Shown: positions 55,649 through 64,000 of the stretch, one piece after another
Numbering within the stretch: position 1 is the stretch's first letter
Layout: each line of letters begins with the position of its first letter
Source: Membranihabitans marinus
Lineage (GTDB): Bacteria; Bacteroidota; Bacteroidia; Chitinophagales; Saprospiraceae
Assembly (NCBI RefSeq): GCF_021729155.1
Contig: NZ_JAJQYA010000015.1
Coordinates: 59,922-123,921 of the forward strand
Length of the DNA: 64,000 bases
Direction of reading: 5' to 3'
The notes under the pieces: generated by a model
Databases searched by the model: none
What the model was told of the DNA's origin: nothing
What the model saw: the letters and a program-made list of their open reading frames with translations, nothing else
Translations under genes and position numbers: made by a program

Positions 55649-58072
55649 TTACTGGTCACCACGTAATTGTTTGTACAACCATTGACTACTATATTCTTTC
55701 ATTTCCGGAGAAAATCGATTGTAATCCATGGGGGACAACAATTCAATATGAGGTTGAAGATCCCAAGTCAGGACACGATTATTGACACGATGTACGGTAG
55801 ATTTCACCCTCGGCCAACTCGCTTCCCGATCCCATTGAGGAGCGATTACTAAGGTGGGACGACCAGCCATCATCATCAACAAATCATCATAATCATAAGG
55901 CAATTTATCTCGATGGTCAATATAATTTCCCAAACGTGGTATGAGACCATGTAAATGCGACAACGAAAGTAAAGCATCGTATCCTTTGTCTCCATCATTG
56001 ATTGATGGATTTGACAACTCAGGACGTAGCGGAGTAAATCCCGCAACAGACAATAAACCAGCTATCCGATCATCTAGAGCGGCAGCATAGAGGCCGACCG
56101 TAGCGCCCAGCGCATACCCAGCCACAAAAATTTGGTCAGAATCAATTTCCTTCATATGAATTAAGCCATCTAATGCCCCTTGAACATCGATGACCATTTT
56201 ACCCATTTTTGACCAATCTGGATACCTTTGATAAAATCGCTTGCCTTCATCAATTCGATTGCCAAATCCAATCATATCATAGGCCATTACCGCAAAACCC
56301 TGATCTACCAACTGCCTAAAAAAGCCCGGTATATCGTGGTCAAATCCCATAGAGGAAAAACCCTTGGAATAATCGTATTCATGAAGATATATCACTACCG
56401 GCATTTTCTCGCCTCGATCCGCTTTGGCTTTTGGATAATACAAATATCCGAACAGATTGTCGCCAAACCCATTATAAGGACTAATGGCCATGACCGACAT
56501 GTTCTCTGTAGCTCCAGGACGACTTAAAAAATGACCAAAACTAACTTCCCCTCTACCTCCATTTTTTATCGACATTGGACCTAAATTTGTTACTCCAGGA
56601 GGGGGATTACCCAATATGTCCAATATTTTTTCTTTGGTCTTAGATCTATAGATCTCCAAATTATCAATCGAGACCAAGTCTTCCTCACCAGCTCTATCAC
56701 CATCTCCTAAGGAGGGTTCAGAGGAAGCAATCATCTGATCAGACTTCCCAGTCGGATAATCGTATTTAGACACCATTGTAGAGGGTGGCTTTGAAGAATG
56801 GCGACCAAATACATAATCGAAAAAATCGATATAATCTTCCATGTCCCGTGCAGACACACTGTGTAATCCCTCTCGAAGTCTCAAAGCCAAACCATCTTCA
56901 TTGCCCAAAAATCGATAGACTTTTTGACTTTCTAGATAAGCTTGCTCAATGCCCCAATAATTACTGGCACTTTCATTTTTAGCAGAACTCAACATCAACC
57001 CCCTGGGTGCTATTAATGCCATAAAATGATTTTGATCTACCGGTAATTTATCTTCGCGACCGACAAAAAATCTCAACCTCGGATGAAACCATGAAGGCTG
57101 AGCACAAGTCAACAATGCCAAATCCTCAACATCGTACTTATGTGAACAATATCGCCAAGGCACTTCCGCTCCAGTGCCTCCACTACTGGGGATAACGGCT
57201 TTAATCCTTTCATCAAAAGCAGCGGCCATTAAAGATTGTTTCCCATTGCGGGAATGTCCGGTCAAACCAATTTTTTCCCGATCCACATAATCCAAGGTGT
57301 ACAAATAATCAATGGCTCTAAAACATCCAAAAGCCCGGCGCATTAACCGCGAAAAATCATATTGATCGGCCCATATTTTACTGTATTCTTCGGTATCATC
57401 TTTGGCATCTGCACCGGCATACACACAACCTATGTACCCCCTGCGCACTGCTACTTGAGCCCATTCTCGATGGTTCCACTGCGTCATAAATACGGGAAAA
57501 GGTCCACTTCCTGGAGGAATCATCATTTCCAAAGTTAATTTAGCCGCATTATTGGGTCCAAATCGCAATTCTATCAGCTGCAATTTGACTTCTCCATCCA
57601 TTTTTTCTGAAATAATTTTAGCCTTTACTTCACCTACATCGGTAGGAAAACTACCAGTAATATAATACTGCAATGCCTTCTTCATCCATTGGCGTTGTCC
57701 CTGCCACTGCTGAGGAGTAGACACTGCAATGTTATTTACTCCCTCATCGATCATCAAAGGATTGGGTAAATTGACAATGCTGGGCAAACGATCAAAATCA
57801 GGTGGCAATTCTCCGGTCCGTGACAACCAATCTTTGAAGGTAGAATCTAAATAAGAAACTCGACCAAAACCCGGTCGATCCTCTGGTAGAACATTTAATA
57901 TTTCTTCAAGATATTTTTGTCTTTTTATGGTATCGTTTTCTGGGATATCCATATCGACACCTGCGGATGGTATCTGAACCTGGAACTGAGATGGACTACC
58001 ACTACATAATCCACTTGCAAACAAGGCGATAAAGAAAAACAGACTACTCACAACCAAAGTTTTTGATATCAT
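55649..58072 (-). CDS. Two-domain alpha/beta hydrolase, glucuronyl-esterase-like plus inactive-looking second domain
   Basis: About 807 residues with a signal peptide (MISKTLVVSSLFFFIALFAS); 12 in-frame codons upstream to 58108 are unlikely to be used. Domain 1 (about 70-430) resembles carbohydrate esterase family 15, with nucleophile Ser274 in GLTGHSRNGKQSL and a likely His404 in EGLHSVSARD. Domain 2 (about 490-800) is an alpha/beta hydrolase of the dienelactone hydrolase type, but its nucleophile elbow reads VAGYALGAT, with Ala where Ser is expected. Domain 1 should remove ester groups from uronic-acid-containing polysaccharide; domain 2 may bind rather than cleave. Last gene of the five-gene operon starting at 62703. 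A related hydrolase lies at 63653. Confidence 0.82.
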   Translation of the reverse strand: MISKTLVVSSLFFFIALFASGLCSGSPSQFQVQIPSAGVDMDIPENDTIKRQKYLEEILNVLPEDRPGFGRVSYLDSTFKDWLSRTGELPPDFDRLPSIVNLPNPLMIDEGVNNIAVSTPQQWQGQRQWMKKALQYYITGSFPTDVGEVKAKIISEKMDGEVKLQLIELRFGPNNAAKLTLEMMIPPGSGPFPVFMTQWNHREWAQVAVRRGYIGCVYAGADAKDDTEEYSKIWADQYDFSRLMRRAFGCFRAIDYLYTLDYVDREKIGLTGHSRNGKQSLMAAAFDERIKAVIPSSGGTGAEVPWRYCSHKYDVEDLALLTCAQPSWFHPRLRFFVGREDKLPVDQNHFMALIAPRGLMLSSAKNESASNYWGIEQAYLESQKVYRFLGNEDGLALRLREGLHSVSARDMEDYIDFFDYVFGRHSSKPPSTMVSKYDYPTGKSDQMIASSEPSLGDGDRAGEEDLVSIDNLEIYRSKTKEKILDILGNPPPGVTNLGPMSIKNGGRGEVSFGHFLSRPGATENMSVMAISPYNGFGDNLFGYLYYPKAKADRGEKMPVVIYLHEYDYSKGFSSMGFDHDIPGFFRQLVDQGFAVMAYDMIGFGNRIDEGKRFYQRYPDWSKMGKMVIDVQGALDGLIHMKEIDSDQIFVAGYALGATVGLYAAALDDRIAGLLSVAGFTPLRPELSNPSINDGDKGYDALLSLSHLHGLIPRLGNYIDHRDKLPYDYDDLLMMMAGRPTLVIAPQWDREASWPRVKSTVHRVNNRVLTWDLQPHIELLSPMDYNRFSPEMKEYSSQWLYKQLRGDQ

Positions 58073-58175
58073 TACATTAGATTTTCCACGAGGTAATAAG
58101 AAATACATGAATGGTGAAACATTGTATTTCGTATAAGTATATAAAATAAGAAAATAGACATGGAGGTAAAAAGCC

Positions 58176-59591
58176 TTAAGGCATTAAATTAATAATATAC
58201 CTGCCATATCTAGTGAGAGAAGGACTTCCATTATCAGTAACGGCAAGGATAAGATGCAAGGTTTGAGGATGGCTCAATCCTACCTTCTCATTCAGATGAA
58301 GGGTCAATTGACTGCTTTTGTCCCCTTCTAGTATCAAGGGTTTAGTCCACGTCCATCGCCAAAAACTACCCGCTTCCGTATACACAAACCACTGATAAGA
58401 CAATTCGTCTTGATCGGGGTCATGACTTCCGCTGGCATCGATAATCAATTCGTCTCCTGGGGACATCACCAAGTCTTTTACTGCCTGGGCTTCCACTACC
58501 GGAGGATGATTTGCAGCCTCATAAGACTGTAAACACCAATCCATTCGCGCAGCAAAATCGTGCTGATAAGCATCCCGCCATCGCCATATGGTCGCTTGAT
58601 TATTGATGTATTTTTTACCGTCTTTACCTATGACCTCATCTTGTGCATCGGTCCAAATCGGCCTGGTTTCTGGTTGATGCAGATCGCTATTCCTATAGGG
58701 TAAAAATCTCGGCTGGTACAAATCGTATCGACCACCCCAACCTCCCCATTCAGGATGCTCGGGATCGCTCAAACCATTGTTAATTAAATTCATAAAACTA
58801 GGGCTATCCCCTTCCATAATATAGGCCACTTCAGGATACTTTTCACCTAATGGCCCGTGATCCTCTATTATGTGTTCGCGCAACCATGGATTGGTTACGA
58901 TTTCCTCATCTGCTCCCGTGGCGTAATTTCGGTGGCCTTCACCTGAAATTCCCGTCCATGTAGAAAAGATATAATTTTCCCCTGGACTAACGATATAAAA
59001 AAGATCGGGAAAGGTATTCCGGATCCATAACGCAGAATCATCTTGATCTGAAATGGCGTACACCCTGATTTTCGAAACAAATACTTCTAGCTCTCTTGGC
59101 GTTCTGGTCTGCTGCACCTTCCAAAGTGCCTGTGCCAAGACATTGGCACCTCCCCAAACAGGGACCCACAACGGACGCTCATCTTCTTTATCGACCACCT
59201 GGATCAACCATTCAGATCCTTCGGAGTCCTTGCCCTCGCCAACCCCTTCCATCCCATACACCGGCAATCCAGACTTAATTCTAGCTTGCAGGTAGGACTC
59301 TGAGGGAAATCCCGATTCGTGTTTCAAAAGATTCGACCGAACTTGGCCATATGCCGAAACTATTTCTTTGATTTTATCAGCAGCCGTTCTATTGCGCAAA
59401 TGCGTGGAAGTGGTCGCCACCAATCCCTCTACATCATAGTGATTGGTATACAGTAAAAATCGAACTAAGGATTGAGCATCGTCGGGTTCATTTTCAATAT
59501 CAGTCAACACCAATACCCGAGGTTTATCTTGTGAATAGCCCTGAATTATAGACAGGAAAAATATTAAAAAAACCCAACGAAGTAATCCCAT
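58176..59591 (-). CDS. DUF1593 nucleoside-hydrolase-like secreted protein
   Basis: 471 residues with a signal peptide (LLRWVFLIFFLSIIQGYSQ). The N-terminal domain has VLVLTDIENEPDDAQSLVRF, matching the D-x-x-x-E-x-DDxxS metal-binding start of DUF1593 (Sde182-type), with WVPVWGGANVLAQAL and AISDQDDSALWIR. A C-terminal beta-sandwich (about 370-470, DASGSHDPDQDELSYQWFVY) resembles a PKD-like module. Proteins of this type occur in polysaccharide loci; an N-glycoside hydrolase activity is inferred from the fold. Nine bases separate it from the aminotransferase gene upstream. Confidence 0.85.
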   Translation of the reverse strand: MGLLRWVFLIFFLSIIQGYSQDKPRVLVLTDIENEPDDAQSLVRFLLYTNHYDVEGLVATTSTHLRNRTAADKIKEIVSAYGQVRSNLLKHESGFPSESYLQARIKSGLPVYGMEGVGEGKDSEGSEWLIQVVDKEDERPLWVPVWGGANVLAQALWKVQQTRTPRELEVFVSKIRVYAISDQDDSALWIRNTFPDLFYIVSPGENYIFSTWTGISGEGHRNYATGADEEIVTNPWLREHIIEDHGPLGEKYPEVAYIMEGDSPSFMNLINNGLSDPEHPEWGGWGGRYDLYQPRFLPYRNSDLHQPETRPIWTDAQDEVIGKDGKKYINNQATIWRWRDAYQHDFAARMDWCLQSYEAANHPPVVEAQAVKDLVMSPGDELIIDASGSHDPDQDELSYQWFVYTEAGSFWRWTWTKPLILEGDKSSQLTLHLNEKVGLSHPQTLHLILAVTDNGSPSLTRYGRYIINLMP

Positions 59592-59599
59592 AATGTATT

Positions 59600-60973
59600 C
59601 TATTTATTTAGTAAAGCGGCATTGTCGTATATTTTCTGAATAGCATTGTAAATATTATTCATATCAGACATTGATCCTAAAAGTACATATTGAGGAATCC
59701 ATATCGCTTCTTCTCCACAGATTACATCATTTATCGGACATTGATTCCTTTCCTCATAATCAGCATAATTTAAGTCTTTTTTAGAATAAAACAACTTATA
59801 GTTTTTAGATTCGAAGGCATTTTTCAAATATGGCATTTTATTCAATGGGAAATATCCTGCTGAACATGGGATTCCTTCTGCCCTCATAGCCGCCAAAAAC
59901 TTATGTCTCGGCAAGCCCTTAAAGGCTTCTTTATTGTATCTAAATGGGAATAAATGGAATGATGCTCTGGTTACCTTTTCGTACAATTTATACGGTGTGA
60001 TGCCGGGAACTGTAGCTATTTTGCTTTTTAAATACTCTGCATTTTCACTTCGCTTACTGGTTTGATCTTCCAATCTCTCCAATTGAGCCAATCCTATGGC
60101 GGCCTGATATTCTGTAATTCTCAATTTATTTCCTGCCATCACTGCCCCTGAACTTCCTTCCACTTTCATTGAACCATAAGGCATTCCATAATTGTGATAA
60201 GAATAGCATCGATCCATAAATGCATCGTTGTCAGAAACGATAGCACCACCTTCTCCAATGGGAAGATTCTTTGAATTTTGAAAACTAAAACAGCCTGCAT
60301 CTCCAAATGTACCTACTTTTTGATGATTGTACTCGGCCAACCAACCTTGACAAGCATCTTCAACCACTACGAGATTGTGTTTTTTGGCAATATTCATTAT
60401 GGGATCCATATCACAAGGCAATCCCAAGATATGAACAGGCATAATGGCCTTGGTGCGTTTGGTAATTTTTTCTTCAATTTTAGTGGCATCCATCTGAAAG
60501 GTATCCGGATCGATATCTACAAAAACGGGAATGGCTCCATTAAACAATACACAGGAAATGGATGCGATAAACGAATATGGGGTTACAATCACTTCATCAC
60601 CCCATCCTACTTCTAGATTGGCAAGGGAAGCATTCATGGCATTGGTTCCATTGACCACCGCTAAGCAGCGTTTACTACCCACTGTAGCCGCCCACTTGTT
60701 CTCAAACTCTATGGTTACATTTTTTCTCGACCATACTCCACTCCGCATTACTTCCAAGAGCCGTTTTTCATCTGTTTCTGGATTCCACATAGGCCAAGAC
60801 GGCCAATCACTGGCCATGGCTGGCTGTCCTCCTAATATTGCCGGTTGTTGATGTTTGGCATTGAAAATATTGATGGCTTGTAGAGGATTGGTACTCAATA
60901 GGGTGGCTGCCCCCAAACCCAAAGCTGAATTTATTTTAATAAAATCTCTGCGATCTAAATTACTCTTTTTCAT
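59600..60973 (-). CDS. Tat-exported DegT/DnrJ/EryC1/StrS-type aminotransferase
   Basis: 457 residues. The N-terminus SNLDRRDFIKINSALGLGAA is a twin-arginine signal. The rest is a complete sugar aminotransferase fold: VNGTNAMNASLANLEVGWGD, VVEDACQG with Asp206 for the PLP ring nitrogen, and Lys235 in SFQNSKNLPIGEGGAIVS for the PLP Schiff base. Members usually aminate keto sugars in the cytoplasm using glutamate. Export in folded form with PLP by the Tat system is unexpected for that reaction. Substrate unknown; genes around it suggest carbohydrate or amino-sugar catabolism. Confidence 0.87.
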   Translation of the reverse strand: MKKSNLDRRDFIKINSALGLGAATLLSTNPLQAINIFNAKHQQPAILGGQPAMASDWPSWPMWNPETDEKRLLEVMRSGVWSRKNVTIEFENKWAATVGSKRCLAVVNGTNAMNASLANLEVGWGDEVIVTPYSFIASISCVLFNGAIPVFVDIDPDTFQMDATKIEEKITKRTKAIMPVHILGLPCDMDPIMNIAKKHNLVVVEDACQGWLAEYNHQKVGTFGDAGCFSFQNSKNLPIGEGGAIVSDNDAFMDRCYSYHNYGMPYGSMKVEGSSGAVMAGNKLRITEYQAAIGLAQLERLEDQTSKRSENAEYLKSKIATVPGITPYKLYEKVTRASFHLFPFRYNKEAFKGLPRHKFLAAMRAEGIPCSAGYFPLNKMPYLKNAFESKNYKLFYSKKDLNYADYEERNQCPINDVICGEEAIWIPQYVLLGSMSDMNNIYNAIQKIYDNAALLNK

Positions 60974-61004
60974 AATAGTGGTTAATATTGTTCAATCATC
61001 AATG

Positions 61005-61799
61005 CTATTGATGATTAAAAATTTTCTGAATATTGGTTGCACGAATGGATTCTTTATCTGCTTCATTGGCCTCCGAATTATATAGAGATTCTATACGGAG
61101 CAATCCTGTCACATAATCCAATGTAGGGGAATGAGTTCCAAAAACAAATTTTTCAACCCCAAATCGCTCTACTAGGTGATGAAATTCATTCATCGATCTT
61201 CCAGAAGTATCCATCCATACCTGATTATTTCTAAATACTTTTTCATTTTCATCCGAAAAAGAAACTCCACTGGCCACATTCTGTAATATATACTTAGTTT
61301 CTGGCACTTGCTTCACCAAACCCATGATTTGATTGGTTGATAAGGACTCTTCAACGTCTAACCATGAGCTAGGTCTGGCGTCCACCATCCGAATTGGAAT
61401 CATTACCGGAATATCATCCTTGGCTGCCATACGAACCAATTCTATACAATATTCATTGTTGAAGTCGTATCTATGGTAGATGGGAAAAATCTTAATCGCA
61501 GACATCTCCCATTCTTTAATACAGGTATAATAATCGTCTTTCCAACCTCCATATCCATAGATGGGGTTTATCACAGCAACCGGTTTCAATCTCCGTTTGG
61601 CTTCACTATTTCCTTGAATTTCTCTGTACAACGAGGCGTTGGCAGTCTGTGTATTTTTGTACATGATGGCAGTTAAACTGCTGACATAACTCATGTCTAC
61701 GCCAAACTCATCCATCCTAGTCATGAGACCATCACAGGTATTATAATTTCGTTCTCTAAATGGCCAATGACCAATATATGCATTGCTATCAATCAACAT
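61005..61799 (-). CDS. Amidohydrolase-fold protein lacking the metal ligands
   Basis: 264 residues, no signal peptide. The overall pattern follows the amidohydrolase_2 TIM barrel (LIDSNAYIGHWPFRERNYNT, YILQNVASGVSF, EKFVFGTHSPTLDYV), but every usual metal position is changed. The first-strand H-x-H is S-N-A, the strand-5 and strand-6 histidines are absent (IPVMIPIRMVD, YILQNVASG), and the terminal Asp is His (FGTHSP). It may be a non-catalytic partner or use different chemistry. It overlaps the intact amidohydrolase gene upstream by 11 bases, which suggests a complex or shared pathway. Confidence 0.75.
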   Translation of the reverse strand: MLIDSNAYIGHWPFRERNYNTCDGLMTRMDEFGVDMSYVSSLTAIMYKNTQTANASLYREIQGNSEAKRRLKPVAVINPIYGYGGWKDDYYTCIKEWEMSAIKIFPIYHRYDFNNEYCIELVRMAAKDDIPVMIPIRMVDARPSSWLDVEESLSTNQIMGLVKQVPETKYILQNVASGVSFSDENEKVFRNNQVWMDTSGRSMNEFHHLVERFGVEKFVFGTHSPTLDYVTGLLRIESLYNSEANEADKESIRATNIQKIFNHQ

Positions 61800-62703
61800 G
61801 GTTACCTGATTTTTTAAGTATTTTATTATAATTATCGAAGAATATTTTTCTTCGTTGAGTTTCTGTAAGATTAGCCGCTAGCACATGACCTACTCCTTGA
61901 TGGAAACTATTGTCACAACCAAAAAAGATGCGATCTTCTCCCAATTCTTTCACGGCAAAATCAATGATATTGGCGTCGTTATTACTTCCCGACACATCGA
62001 CAAATACGTTGGGACTGTGTTTGATGGTCTTTACTCCTTCTTCCCAATCGCCGCCACCGCCCAAGTGAGCGAACTGAAACATGGCTTCAGGATAGCGAGC
62101 TGATACATCGACAAAATCCTTGGCAATTGAGGTACTGGCCACTTCTATAGGGCTAAATACTACCCGAGACTCCCCAATCCCAACATGCATTAAAATGATC
62201 ATTTTCAAGTCGATAAACTTCTCTATAATGGGGTAAAACAAAGGATCGTTAATTTTTACATGACTATAGAGTTTTAGGCCGACCATTCCCTCTCCTACAC
62301 AGCGATTGATCTCTTCTAAAGATTCTTTTTGAAACCTTGGATTCAAGGTCATTTGACCAATGATATGATCTGGTGCTTTTTTCATTGCTCCCAATACCAT
62401 ATTATTACATTCTCTAAACTGGTCGGGATTGGCTTCCAAATTCCTAGCTACTGGTTTGGATGCAACCAACTTGGTAATATTTAATCGCTCAGCAAATCCT
62501 ACTTCCCATTCAGGACTATCTCCACCGTGTAAAAACACATGGGCATGGGCATCAATTTTTTGATATTTTTTAACTTCGGCCATTATATCTCTTGGAGCTA
62601 CATTAGGTCGCCGTTCAGGTTTGGCTCCCACAGCATTGCCTGTGACCATAAGTCCAGTCCCTGCTAAGGCAGTATCCTTAAAAAACTTTCTTCTATTCAT
62701 CAT
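61789..62703 (-). CDS. Tat-exported amidohydrolase
   Basis: 304 residues. The start MMNRRKFFKDTALAGTGLMV is a twin-arginine signal. The mature protein has the amidohydrolase_2 ligands: DAHAH (H53, H55), IILMHVG, FAHLGGGGDW and FGCDNSFH. It should be a metal-dependent hydrolase or decarboxylase in the periplasm; the substrate is unknown. First gene of the five-gene operon (two amidohydrolase folds, aminotransferase, DUF1593, esterase). The operator copy at 63103 lies 400 bases upstream. Confidence 0.85.
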   Translation of the reverse strand: MMNRRKFFKDTALAGTGLMVTGNAVGAKPERRPNVAPRDIMAEVKKYQKIDAHAHVFLHGGDSPEWEVGFAERLNITKLVASKPVARNLEANPDQFRECNNMVLGAMKKAPDHIIGQMTLNPRFQKESLEEINRCVGEGMVGLKLYSHVKINDPLFYPIIEKFIDLKMIILMHVGIGESRVVFSPIEVASTSIAKDFVDVSARYPEAMFQFAHLGGGGDWEEGVKTIKHSPNVFVDVSGSNNDANIIDFAVKELGEDRIFFGCDNSFHQGVGHVLAANLTETQRRKIFFDNYNKILKKSGNHVD

Positions 62704-62763
62704 ATTAAAATCTATATTTTGTAATTGAAGCTATACGACGAAATCTATTTTTAAAGAGAGAAT

Positions 62764-62969
62764 AATACCAAATGCATCTACAATGGGTACAAGAGACATA
62801 TTCTACATAGCTCTCCCTTTCAAAACCAAACTTCGTATTTTTACACCTTCAAATGAGAAATTCCCTCATTTCCTATTCCATAGTCCTTCCATAAGTGATT
62901 GTAACAATAAGAAAATACAATCCAAGGTCGACTTTATTATCCTATTTTATACCAAATGCAATTGGTATT
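62764..62969. repeat. Short inverted-repeat bounded element
   Basis: AATACCAAATGCAT (62764-62777) and ATGCAATTGGTATT (62956-62969) form a 14-bp inverted repeat with one mismatch around about 200 bp. The right end contains the palindrome TACCAAATGCAATTGGTA. An open frame inside is not protein-like. The ACCAA ends recall element A (ATACCAATTACG), but no longer match was found. Confidence 0.45.
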
Positions 62970-63102
62970 AATGACGATTTTCAGCAAACTCAGCATCTGT
63001 GTTTTAAGCAGCTGATTTTGAGATCTACAATCCCTAAATTCAACCTGTGATGGAATCATAGATTACCTACAATCGTGTAATACCGGTGATTATTTAATCA
63101 AT

Positions 63103-63122
63103 GGTAACGTTACCGAATATAG
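63103..63122 (-). promoter_or_regulatory. Second palindromic operator and -7 box
   Basis: Identical over 20 bases to 51062-51081 (GGTAACGTTACC with GAATATAG). On the minus strand TATATTCG overlaps the palindrome and points toward the amidohydrolase operon, 400 bases away. The long leader includes the inverted-repeat element at 62764-62969, which may have inserted between promoter and gene. Confidence 0.65.
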
Positions 63123-63652
63123 TAATATTAAATGATCTTTTCTAATCTCTAATTTTATTTCTCAATTTTCCCCTTGAAATTAGTACTTATAATTGCCTCG
63201 TTCACTGGACTTTCATTAGATTTTTCAAGATATATTCTATACAATGATCGCTTCAATAGTTAGAGATTACCTCCATAATAAAGATATAAAACTCACTGAG
63301 ACTAAATGATCAGCCTAAAGACAGAGAAGGAGATTTAAATTTTAAAAAACAGATTTTTAAATATTAAAAATAATCACATTCAATAGTTAACATAGGATTT
63401 CCATTCAAGCGGGATTTAGTTTTTTGAAACAACAAATCCAATTATTGAGTTCAATAATTACATCAACCCCAACCCTATAAATAACAGAAAAATACAATAT
63501 ATTTCTAGACAATCTTGTCATTTATTATAATTCTGCTAAAAAAAATCGCAATAATATACAAAATTATCTATTTAAAATTTTGACCACCAATAATAAAGGC
63601 TGACTACAATGGACTTCATTATATATACATAGCCTAAGTATTCACCACCCTA
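63123..63652. other. AT-rich gap before the partial hydrolase gene
   Basis: About 530 bases with no gene, terminator or repeat recognised. Confidence 0.5.
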
Positions 63653-64000
63653 TTACTCCCGAACTTCATTTAACCATTTGAGAAATTGATGCTTCATCGG
63701 ATCAGTGAGTTGATCATAATGGTCTTCTTCATAAAGGGTAATCTTTGCATTAAAATGGTCAAAACTGCCCTTTGCTGCCTCCGTCATTTCCCGAACCTGT
63801 TCTATGGGATGATGGCGATCTTCCGTCCCCGCCATTATCAGTAATGATTTGGGGGCAATACAAGACAAAATTTCATCGAAATCAATCGGGATTTTATCCT
63901 CTTCACCCAGAAAACAACCCAGCGATGGGATAAGTCCATGTAAATGAGAATAGTATAAAACACCTTCAACTCCTTTATCTACTTGACGCAAAGAAGAAAA
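63653..64000 (-). CDS. Alpha/beta hydrolase, C-terminal end (partial)
   Basis: The minus-strand frame is open to the window edge; only the last 115 codons are seen and the TTG at 63991 is internal. YYSHLHGLIPSLGCFLGEED, KIPIDFDEILSCIAPKSLLI and EEDHYDQLTDPMKHQFLKW match the C-terminal domain of the esterase at 55649 (SLSHLHGLIPRLGNYIDHRD), so it is a relative of that hydrolase domain, with the catalytic His probably in EEDHYD. The nucleophile region lies outside the window. It probably belongs to the next catabolic operon. Confidence 0.75.
   Translation of the reverse strand, partial: FSSLRQVDKGVEGVLYYSHLHGLIPSLGCFLGEEDKIPIDFDEILSCIAPKSLLIMAGTEDRHHPIEQVREMTEAAKGSFDHFNAKITLYEEDHYDQLTDPMKHQFLKWLNEVRE

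Noticed and set aside
62783..62971. 62-codon frame in the gap before the amidohydrolase operon
   Set aside because: It lies within the inverted-repeat element and is not protein-like.

Overview
The window is about 64 kb of an AT-rich Bacteroidota chromosome. The evidence is three secreted proteins with C-terminal type IX secretion (Por) sorting domains, a TonB-dependent receptor next to a DUF4249 lipoprotein, ECF sigma factors of the Bacteroidota type, promoter boxes of the TAnnTTTG kind with few Shine-Dalgarno sites, and the gene repertoire as a whole. Gene content (B12-dependent ribonucleotide reductase, LYS1-like dehydrogenase, several sulfatases) suits a free-living, probably marine or aquatic, member of the Saprospiria/Cytophagia side of the phylum. 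The genus cannot be fixed from the sequence alone.

Layout. 1-4274: the end of gltX, an ECF sigma/membrane protein/DUF4097 operon, a transposon-like hairpin element, and an OmpA-family lipoprotein. 4423-7757 (minus): an arsenic resistance operon (arsR, DUF6428, arsC, acr3, metallophosphoesterase) with two copies of a probable ArsR operator. 7959-10935 (minus): smpB, a YbjQ-family protein and a dipeptidyl peptidase IV. 11822-17758: three paralogous T9SS cargo proteins in AT-rich surroundings, each closed by a hairpin terminator. 18315-22676: a phenylalanine/tyrosine operon (pheA, aminotransferase, tyrA, DAHP synthase-chorismate mutase) preceded by what looks like a complete ribosome-mediated attenuator with a 19-codon leader peptide containing YYFYFF. 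22699-31850: ribA, mazG, rpsO, pnp and purC, with repeat-rich accessory DNA at 24.1-25.4 kb. 31919-33614: an IS1595-type transposase and repeat debris. 33615-46247: a LYS1-like dehydrogenase, two MATE exporters, an SDR, an MlaE/MlaF pair, nrdJ, an SMR exporter, a DUF1648 protein and an orphan ECF sigma factor. 46609-64000 (all minus): an accessory catabolic region with two sulfatases, a parallel beta-helix protein, a TonB receptor/DUF4249/beta-barrel set, a two-domain esterase, a DUF1593 nucleoside-hydrolase-like protein, a Tat-exported DegT-type aminotransferase, two amidohydrolase-fold proteins and the end of another alpha/beta hydrolase.

How the parts work together. The aromatic operon carries the committed steps to prephenate and on to Phe and Tyr, and its leader would sense charged tRNA-Phe/Tyr. 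The two catabolic operons in the right-hand third share a 20-bp site (palindrome GGTAACGTTACC abutting a TATATTCG -7-like box), so one LacI-type regulator outside the window probably controls both. Several non-coding stretches carry related hairpin elements (terminal inverted repeats, ATTTA-loop and ACAGTG-loop hairpins whose stems covary), a small mobile or REP-like family. No tRNA, rRNA, CRISPR array or prophage was seen.
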